A program made the position numbers and the translations under genes. Shown here piece after piece: positions 1 to 4,859 of a stretch of DNA of 7,616 bases. Numbering within the stretch: the first letter of the stretch is position 1; each line of letters opens with the position of its first letter. The notes beneath the pieces were generated by a model that saw only the letters and a list, made by a program, of their open reading frames with translations, searched no databases and was not told where the DNA came from. Origin of the DNA: CBDUBU01 sp965365465 (GTDB lineage: Bacteria > Bacteroidota > Rhodothermia > Rhodothermales > DASSAV01). The stretch lies in assembly GCA_965365465.1 (NCBI GenBank), contig CBDUBU010000197.1, positions 1-7,616 on the forward strand, written 5' to 3'.

Positions 1-789
1 AAGGGTTGGGAAGTGTCGGTGAACACCCGCGTCTTCGAGAGCGAGAACGTCAACTTCGAGCTCGGTCTGCGCGGCGACCACACGAGCAATGAGATCGTCA
101 GTCTGGGTGAAGGCGTGGTGGAAAGCTCGAACTTCCAGCTCGGTTTCCCCTTCCCGAACGTCACCGGCGCCTACCTCGTCAGCGCCGACCTCGTGCGTCC
201 CGGCGTATACGCGAACCCGACGTGCGACAGCGGCACCGAGAATGGGCGTCCGGGTGGAGCAGTCATCCCATGCTCCCAGCTCGAGGGCTTCCAGACCGAC
301 CTGCTCTACGGTCCGGCTTACCCGACGCACACCTACTCGACGGCGGGTAACTACACCGTGACGCTGACCGCTACGAACGAAGGCGGCTCGGATACGCGCT
401 CAATTACCGTAACGGCTCAGCCGTGTACCTCTATCTGCGCCGACATCACGGAACTGAACTCCGTCTACTTCGGGCACAATTCCAGCACGCTCACGCCGGA
501 AGGCCGTGCAGCGCTTCAGGAGAACATCGAAATCCTGCGCGAGTGCCCGGATCTGTGCGTACGCATCGAAGGATTCGCCGCCCCCGGCGAACGGAATGCA
601 CAGCGGCTCTCTGAAGACCGCGCACGCGCTGTCGAGCAGTTCTACATCGACAACGGTGTTGCCGGCAGCCGTCTGCTGACTATCGGCATGGGCCGTGTCG
701 GCGGCATGACGAGTAAGAAGGAAGGCGCGAGCCAGTTCCGCCGCGTCGATTCGCTCCCGATGCCGTGTGACCAGATGGGCAGCAAGTAA
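1..789 (+). CDS. PKD/OmpA-family envelope protein, C-terminal part (5' end outside window)
   Basis: The reading frame is open from base 1, so the start lies upstream; 262 residues are visible, ending in TAA. Visible residues about 103-140 look like the end of a PKD beta-sandwich (HTYSTAGNYTVTLTATNEGG). Residues about 149-258 form an OmpA C-terminal domain: VYFGHNSSTLTPEGRAAL, then RIEGFAAPGE, LSEDRARAVEQF, a GVAGSRLLTIGMG turn and FRRVD near the end. OmpA domains normally tether the outer membrane to peptidoglycan. The Asp of the usual GHTD motif is absent here (GFAA), although the Arg of the LSxxRA helix is kept. Two CxxxC pairs (CTSIC, CPDLC) flank the start of the domain and could form disulfides in the periplasm. 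A strong terminator follows, so this is the last gene of its transcript. The domain calls are firm; ligand binding is uncertain. The N-terminal architecture and signal peptide cannot be seen. Confidence 0.88.
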   Translation, partial: KGWEVSVNTRVFESENVNFELGLRGDHTSNEIVSLGEGVVESSNFQLGFPFPNVTGAYLVSADLVRPGVYANPTCDSGTENGRPGGAVIPCSQLEGFQTDLLYGPAYPTHTYSTAGNYTVTLTATNEGGSDTRSITVTAQPCTSICADITELNSVYFGHNSSTLTPEGRAALQENIEILRECPDLCVRIEGFAAPGERNAQRLSEDRARAVEQFYIDNGVAGSRLLTIGMGRVGGMTSKKEGASQFRRVDSLPMPCDQMGSK

Positions 790-816
790 GCCCTGTCGTT
801 GATCACACATTGATAA

Positions 817-864
817 AAAAGGAAGGGGCTGCTCCTGACGGAGCAGCCCCTTCCTTTTGTTTTT
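817..864 (+). terminator. Rho-independent terminator after the OmpA-family gene
   Basis: A perfect inverted repeat pairs GGAAGGGGCTGCTCC (821-835) with 840-854 around the four-base loop TGAC. It extends by four A-T pairs (817-820 with 855-858) to a 19-bp stem. The right side continues into T-rich sequence (TTTTGTTTTT, 855-864). The stem begins 27 bases after the stop codon. The A-tract on the left could also give some termination on the minus strand, but no minus-strand gene ends near here. Confidence 0.95.
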
Positions 865-930
865 GCAGCCTGAGAAATAGTCTGGTAAGTAGCATTACTG
901 GCTCACTGCAATGCCTCCGGGCGCCTCCGC

Positions 931-978
931 CGATCACGAACCGAACAGGTTGCCGGAATAACCTGTTGCGCCTGATCG
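931..978. repeat. Compound inverted repeat
   Basis: The inner stem is perfect: AACAGGTT (944-951) pairs with AACCTGTT (960-967) across an 8-base loop. An outer stem of 6 bp pairs CGATCA (931-936) with TGATCG (973-978), separated from the inner stem by an unpaired bulge on each side. There is no T-tract, so it does not look like a terminator. It could be a protein-binding palindrome, an RNA fold or a remnant of a mobile repeat. Only the pairing is directly seen. Confidence 0.5.
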
Positions 979-1064
979 CCGCTGCCTATCTTCGGAAACA
1001 GTTTGCTGCACTGAAGCCAGGACAGGAACAAGCAAGCCCCGAGCGCCTGCACGCCTGTAGACAG

Positions 1065-1152
1065 AGATGCTTCCCTACGCTCAGCATGACACAGAGGAAA
1101 AGGGTTGCCCCAACCCGCCCCGAAGTGTCATCCTGACGGGCGCGAAGCGTCT
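1065..1152. repeat. Nested inverted repeat, dispersed intergenic-repeat type
   Basis: The left arm (1065-1092, starting AGATGCTTCC and ending GCATGACAC) is an imperfect inverted copy of the right arm (1125-1152, starting GTGTCATCCTGACG and ending GAAGCGTCT); about 20 of 28 positions match. Between the arms sits a perfect 6-bp hairpin, GGGTTG (1102-1107) with CAACCC (1111-1116). The core GTGTCATnCTGA...GAAGCnTCT resembles short repeats scattered between genes in many Bacteroidota and related genomes; that resemblance is from memory and untested here. It carries no coding potential and probably forms a cruciform or RNA hairpin. Confidence 0.6.
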
Positions 1153-1247
1153 ATGTAACCCGAAGGGCAGGCCGCCCCGTAAGAAAAAGAGGCGCTTCAG
1201 CACAACGACAGGGACGTGAGACAGGGAAAAAATAAAGCGGCTTCGGG

Positions 1248-1367
1248 CGCAAAATCGCGTTTTGGGCCGCAAAAACCGCAAAACGGCATTGCTGGAGTCA
1301 AAAAGGGTGTTTTACCCGGACGAAAAACCGCAATAAACCCGCAGAATGAAGCGCAAAAACCGCAAAA
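1248..1367. repeat. Cluster of CGCAAAA motifs with an exact 16-base direct repeat
   Basis: The heptamer CGCAAAA occurs at 1248, 1268, 1277, 1352 and 1361, with a variant (CGCAATA) at 1329. The 16-base string CGCAAAAACCGCAAAA is present exactly at 1268-1283 and 1352-1367, and a 14/16 version lies at 1321-1336. Inside each exact pair the heptamers are 9 bases apart. Between them is a small hairpin (GGGT 1305-1308 with ACCC 1314-1317). It could be a binding-site cluster or a decayed repeat; no replication or partition gene lies nearby to suggest an origin. Confidence 0.45.
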
Positions 1368-1474
1368 TAACCTCTGTTTCCTGTGAAGCAAGAGCACGAT
1401 TGAGCGCGAGGCGTATCCTGCTCAAACGGCTTTCAGAACCTGCCCGACAGGCTCTCAAGTCAACAAACAATCCC

Positions 1475-2026
1475 TTATGGCTCTACAACAGGCTCGGCGC
1501 TGGCCGACGGAATACCTGCCCCCGGACTGAACCGGTAGGTGGCTTTGTCCCCAATGATAGCGCCAACCGGTGCGCTAACCAGCATGGCATACACAGCGTG
1601 CGCAACCGGATAGATGAAATGCTTCTTCTTCTGCGATAAACTCAAGGGGGTGCCGGCAGGATCATCTCCTTCCACATAGGCGCGTACAGTCCCCGCAACA
1701 GCCCCTACCATGATGCCAAGACCTACCCCGGCGAGCGCCCCCTTGCCGGATCGAATCACCGTAATGCTCTCGATGTCTGACGTAGGAACAACTTGATAGG
1801 TGTTAATCTTGGGATCGATCCACGAAGTGGAATCAAAGGCAACACGGACGCTTACCCCTCCAAAGGTTTCGCCGTTAGTCATGATTATCTTCGCCCCTCG
1901 TCCCATGGCAGTGGCATTTAACTCAGACAATCCGGCCCTGTCTGCTATACCCGGATTTACACTTTGGGTGTGCGTGCAGCCTGCAAACAATAGAAGAGTT
2001 GCTGCAAAGAAGATCCCTCGTGTCAT
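1475..2026 (-). CDS. Small glycine-rich lipoprotein of unknown function
   Basis: The 183-residue product has a lipoprotein signal: MTRG, a hydrophobic stretch, then LLLFAGC with Cys17 as the predicted lipidated residue. After a short linker, residues about 44-91 look like a small beta domain (GAKIIMTNGETFGGVSVRV ... DIESITVIRS). Two hydrophobic glycine-rich segments follow, about 96-116 (GALAGVGLGIMVGAVAGT, with GxxxG spacing) and 141-160 (ending PVGAIIGD), and then a Pro/Ala-rich tail. Such segments may pack as glycine zippers or insert in a membrane. I do not recognise a named family, though envelope lipoproteins of this layout are common in Bacteroidota-like bacteria. The ATG start is supported by the signal sequence; an AGGG lies about 10 bases upstream as a weak ribosome site. 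tldD lies upstream on the same strand across a 264-bp gap, so co-transcription is possible but not evident. Confidence 0.82.
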   Translation of the reverse strand: MTRGIFFAATLLLFAGCTHTQSVNPGIADRAGLSELNATAMGRGAKIIMTNGETFGGVSVRVAFDSTSWIDPKINTYQVVPTSDIESITVIRSGKGALAGVGLGIMVGAVAGTVRAYVEGDDPAGTPLSLSQKKKHFIYPVAHAVYAMLVSAPVGAIIGDKATYRFSPGAGIPSASAEPVVEP

Positions 2027-2290
2027 TGTAGTAGTACCCTGCTTGTTGAAATGATCTATGCCTCCCTGAGCCTACTCCGATTCGTCGTCTCCCATAAAAA
2101 CTACAGAGCCACGGGAATCCGGGTGCTTCCTCCCAAAGGACATTGTTGCAACCGCCTGACGCTTATACATCTTCCCGGAAAATGGCAACCCTCTCGAAGA
2201 TAAGGCATGACAATCAGACTTCAAGAAGATTACACTCTTTCCAGTTATTCACAAAGGCCATTTTGATTCCCCACGCATATCGTAGCAGGC
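2027..2290. other. Gap between tldD and the lipoprotein gene
   Basis: This spacer probably contains the lipoprotein gene's promoter, but no clear -35/-10 pair stands out. No T-tailed hairpin follows the tldD stop codon. A 32-codon minus-strand frame (2072-2170, start ATG, stop TAG) lies here; its product ends SVVFMGDDESE and its frame is open further upstream to a stop. It lacks a properly spaced ribosome site and any family I recognise, so I do not call it as a gene. Confidence 0.4.
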
Positions 2291-3763
2291 TTACGCACAG
2301 GGCAGCACCTGCATCTCAGGAATGAGTACGGTCGGGGTCCCGATGGAAACGGGCGCCACTTGACCAGCTTTTTCGCACAGTCCCCGCGTCGTCTCCAGGC
2401 ACAGATCGGATCCAACTCCGGCAATCCCGGCAAGTGCTTGCAAACCGGAACCGGACAGACATACGCCAGATACCGGAGTAGTGATCTTGCCCTGTTCTAT
2501 GCGCCGCCCCTCCAGCACCTTGACAGAAAACCAGTCTTCTTCCGGCTTCGCAACACCGTCGCCTGCGATTCTGACATACAGACCCTCCTTGACATCGGCT
2601 ACGAGATCGTCCGGATGGGCTGTGCCCGACAGCATCAATAAATTGCTCATCCTCGGCAAAGGCGGATAGCGATAGTCCTGGCGACGCGCGTTGCCGGTTC
2701 TGGAAAGCTGCATCCGGTCGGCATGGTATCGATCCGTAATCAAACCACAAAGCATCCCTTCTTCAACCAGCGCCGTTCGCTGACCGGGCATCCCTTCGTC
2801 ATCGAAAGTCATCGAACCTCTTCCCCCCGGAAGCGTAGCGTCGTCTACGAGGTTAACGAAGGACGGAGCAATGCGCTGCCCGATGTGCCTGCCCGGCGCT
2901 GCTGCATCTGCCTCAAGAAAATGACCGGCCGTTTCGTGCAGCCAGGCTCCTCCCCCTCCCGCCGCGATTACCACAGGCATGACCCCGCCTCCGATCTGCT
3001 GCGCTTCTGCCAGCACCGATGCTCTCCGTACTGCATCACGCGCTGCTTGCTCCGGGGGGTGGTCAAAGAAGCACCCGAACCCTCCTGTCCCCCCTGCAAC
3101 AGCGTATGCGTTGATGTTCTGATCGCCGTCTACCATGAGCACTTCCACACGAAGCCCCTGCAGCATAGAAACACTTGTGGTGAGGACTCCTTCCGAGGTA
3201 ACAACCAGGATGCGTCGGACGCGGTCATGATAATTGACACTCACACGCCGGATCCGCTCGTCCAGCGAGAAGGCTGCGTCTGCCGCAACGTCCAGTAGCG
3301 CAGTTTTCTCGGATGTGGCAATGCCGTCAGCGGCATCAGGAGGAACCTGAAGGTGCAGTGGTCTGCCCGTGACCGGTATTGCCGCAACGCCAGTCCCCTC
3401 ATCGGGTGTCTGACAGCGCACTGCTTCGCCAAGCGCCTGCAGCGATTTCCTTGACAAATGCTCAGTCGAGCCATAGCATACCCGGCTTTCCTTGAGCAGG
3501 CGAAGCCCCGCCCCTTTGACAATCTGCGCCTTCCCGCTACGCACCGGCGCCCCTATGTTTCCGTGCGCCGCCACCTGACGCAGTCCGAGCGTATGCTGCA
3601 CCGTATGCTCAAAGAACAGATCTGCATACGCACCCCCTCCCTGTAGCGTATACCCCAGGAGTCTGGAGGCCCCCTCTGCTATTCTGGCGGCTTCTGCTGC
3701 AAAGTCAGCGGCCGAGGATTGAGACGCCACTATAGTTTCTTCTTTGCGTGGTTGAAGGCGCAA
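2291..3763 (-). CDS. tldD: TldD-type metallopeptidase (TldD/PmbA family)
   Basis: The product is a cytoplasmic zinc peptidase subunit; TldD normally pairs with TldE/PmbA to degrade unfolded or modified peptides, with TldD carrying the metal site. The 490 residues fit the family's usual size of about 480. The N-terminal domain shows AYADLFFEHTVQHTLGLRQ (about 45-63). The C-terminal half has the signature HETAGH (276-281, the HExxxH motif) within AWLHETAGHFLEAD, followed by DDEGMPGQRTALVEEGMLCG, the loop SRTGNARRQDYR, PLPRMSN, and near the end GLCEKAGQ. Its Cys463 aligns with the metal-associated Cys of E. coli TldD. All key residues are kept, so the enzyme looks active. The start is TTG with a strong AGGGGGAG site 5 bases upstream; an in-frame GTG at 3730 has a weaker upstream site. 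No tldE neighbour is present in the window. Confidence 0.93.
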   Translation of the reverse strand: MRLQPRKEETIVASQSSAADFAAEAARIAEGASRLLGYTLQGGGAYADLFFEHTVQHTLGLRQVAAHGNIGAPVRSGKAQIVKGAGLRLLKESRVCYGSTEHLSRKSLQALGEAVRCQTPDEGTGVAAIPVTGRPLHLQVPPDAADGIATSEKTALLDVAADAAFSLDERIRRVSVNYHDRVRRILVVTSEGVLTTSVSMLQGLRVEVLMVDGDQNINAYAVAGGTGGFGCFFDHPPEQAARDAVRRASVLAEAQQIGGGVMPVVIAAGGGGAWLHETAGHFLEADAAAPGRHIGQRIAPSFVNLVDDATLPGGRGSMTFDDEGMPGQRTALVEEGMLCGLITDRYHADRMQLSRTGNARRQDYRYPPLPRMSNLLMLSGTAHPDDLVADVKEGLYVRIAGDGVAKPEEDWFSVKVLEGRRIEQGKITTPVSGVCLSGSGLQALAGIAGVGSDLCLETTRGLCEKAGQVAPVSIGTPTVLIPEMQVLPCA

Positions 3764-3768
3764 TTTCT

Positions 3769-3776
3769 CTCCCCCT
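3769..3776 (-). promoter_or_regulatory. Ribosome binding site deciding the tldD TTG start
   Basis: On the minus strand AGGGGGAG is followed by the 5-base spacer AGAAA and then TTG at 3763-3761. No in-frame ATG exists nearby. The alternative GTG (3730-3728) is preceded only by GAAGAAACTATA, so the TTG is preferred. Confidence 0.65.
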
Positions 3777-3830
3777 GTAACAATTTCTTCAAAGCCGTCG
3801 TCTAGCTGTAGAAACCGGATTTACGGATGC

Positions 3831-3835
3831 GAGGA
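3831..3835 (+). promoter_or_regulatory. Ribosome binding site of the DUF4097 gene
   Basis: GAGGA sits 7 bases before the ATG at 3843. It lies in the 79-bp region (3764-3842) between the divergent tldD and DUF4097 genes, which must hold both promoters if each has its own; no clear consensus promoter is visible in it. Confidence 0.6.
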
Positions 3836-3842
3836 AAACACC

Positions 3843-4844
3843 ATGCCCGACAGATATGCGCCTGCTTTTCTCCTTTTCTGCACGATACTTTTCAGCCTCA
3901 CTTCAAGTGCTTCGGCTCAACGTTCCTACGATTATGACGAGGTTGTCGAAGAATCCTTTAAAACCAGACCCGGTCAAACGCTTACACTCCGTTCCGACCT
4001 CGGATCAGTCCGTATTGCAGGGGCGTCCGGCAACGAAGTAATTATACGGGTTATCAAAGGCGTTGACAATGTGGATAAAAGGAAGGCCCAGGAGATTTTC
4101 GACAGATTTGAACTGTCTTTCGATCAGAATAACCGTGGCGTGGAAATAGAAGGAGAATACAACCGGCCTGGAAATTGGCTTCAGCGGGGAAATCTTCATG
4201 TCGAATACGAAATACAGGTTCCCCGTTCCTTTGGCGTGGAAGTGCAAACATCAGGAGGCAGCATCCGGGTTGCCGAGATTCATGGAGATGCGGCCATAAA
4301 GACATCAGGAGGTTCCATCGACGTTTCCGAAATTGATGGACGGGTAGAGGCCAACACCAGCGGAGGCTCCATAACGGCTGCCAAAATCGAGAAAAATGCC
4401 ACCCTTCACACGTCGGGAGGCAGCATCACGGTGCGCGATATGGCAGGCCCGGTCACGTGCAATACTTCGGGAGGCAGTATCACCGCCCACATCGTGCGCG
4501 GCGACCTGCAAGCGCATACTTCGGGCGGAGGCATCCGGCTCTCGCAGCTATATGGCGCAGTAGATGCCCGGACCTCCGGCGGCAGCATTGATGCGGAACT
4601 GGCAGTCCAACCCGACGGTCCCGTCACCCTCAAAACATCTGGCGGCTCCGTAACCCTGCGAATGGACCCAGGACTGCAAGCCGACATAAACGCAGAAGCT
4701 TCCGGCGGCAGCGTTCGCACGGAAGTGCCCGTGGAAGTGATTGGAAAGGCTGAACGGGGTTCTCTGCATGGGACGCTCAACGGTGGAGGCCCGCTCCTTA
4801 CGCTTCGCAGTTCGGGAGGCAGCGTCAATATCCGCGAGCGTTGA
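3843..4844 (+). CDS. Exported DUF4097-type beta-repeat protein
   Basis: The 333-residue product begins with a Sec signal peptide (AFLLFCTILFSLTSSASA, likely cut after Ala25, before Gln26). Residues 30-130 include the DUF4097-like opening RPGQTLTLRSDLGSVRIAG and a beta-rich region. From residue 136 a ladder of TSGGS motifs begins: Thr at 136, 154, 172, 190, 208, 226 (TSGGG) and 244, exactly 18 residues apart. Later copies start at 265, 286 (ASGGS) and 323 (SSGGS). This periodicity fits a stacked beta-helix or beta-roll with one small-residue turn per coil. DUF4097 proteins are often annotated as putative adhesins, but the function is unproved. There is no sortase, type IX or membrane anchor signal at the C-terminus (ends VNIRER), so it is probably periplasmic or secreted. 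ATG start with good ribosome site. It is divergent from tldD and convergent with the Omp85 gene. Confidence 0.88.
   Translation: MPDRYAPAFLLFCTILFSLTSSASAQRSYDYDEVVEESFKTRPGQTLTLRSDLGSVRIAGASGNEVIIRVIKGVDNVDKRKAQEIFDRFELSFDQNNRGVEIEGEYNRPGNWLQRGNLHVEYEIQVPRSFGVEVQTSGGSIRVAEIHGDAAIKTSGGSIDVSEIDGRVEANTSGGSITAAKIEKNATLHTSGGSITVRDMAGPVTCNTSGGSITAHIVRGDLQAHTSGGGIRLSQLYGAVDARTSGGSIDAELAVQPDGPVTLKTSGGSVTLRMDPGLQADINAEASGGSVRTEVPVEVIGKAERGSLHGTLNGGGPLLTLRSSGGSVNIRER
4248..4625 (+). repeat. Seven in-frame 54-bp degenerate repeats coding for TSGGS units
   Basis: Seven units begin at 4248, 4302, 4356, 4410, 4464, 4518 and 4572, each starting with a Thr-Ser-Gly-Gly codon block and each exactly 54 bases long. 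The DNA of the motif varies at silent positions (for example ACATCAGGAGGC, ACCAGCGGAGGC, ACTTCGGGCGGA), so the repeat is old and conserved at protein level, not a fresh tandem duplication. Confidence 0.85.
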
Positions 4845-4859
4845 TAAACGCGAGCGTCG

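Larger units (their letters stand above)
865..1474. other. Long gene-free gap with several structured repeats
   Basis: No open frame here has a ribosome binding site, a recognisable domain or plausible composition. The 108-residue plus-strand frame starting at 810 runs through the terminator hairpin and the inverted repeats and is rejected. The gap instead holds a compound inverted repeat at 931-978, a nested inverted repeat at 1065-1152 and a cluster of CGCAAAA motifs at 1248-1367. No T-tailed hairpin serving the minus-strand lipoprotein gene that ends at 1475 is evident; a weak 8-bp stem with one mismatch (1435-1442 with 1448-1455) lies just past its stop. Confidence 0.6.

Noticed and set aside
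810..1136. Plus-strand open frame of 108 residues after the OmpA gene
   Set aside because: It spans the terminator hairpin and the 931-978 inverted repeat, has no ribosome site and no recognisable domain.
1248..1367. CRISPR array or plasmid-type origin iterons
   Set aside because: The repeats are too short and irregular for CRISPR, no cas genes exist, and no replication or partition gene is near.
1105..1397. Overlapping minus-strand 66-residue frames rich in Phe and Cys in the 865-1474 gap
   Set aside because: They are translations of the AAAA-rich CGCAAAA repeat region, giving repeated FCGFC-type strings; no ribosome site.
2723..3298. Plus-strand frame of 191 residues opposite tldD
   Set aside because: It is antisense to conserved TldD sequence including the HExxxH motif, and its Arg/Cys/His-rich composition looks like a shadow.
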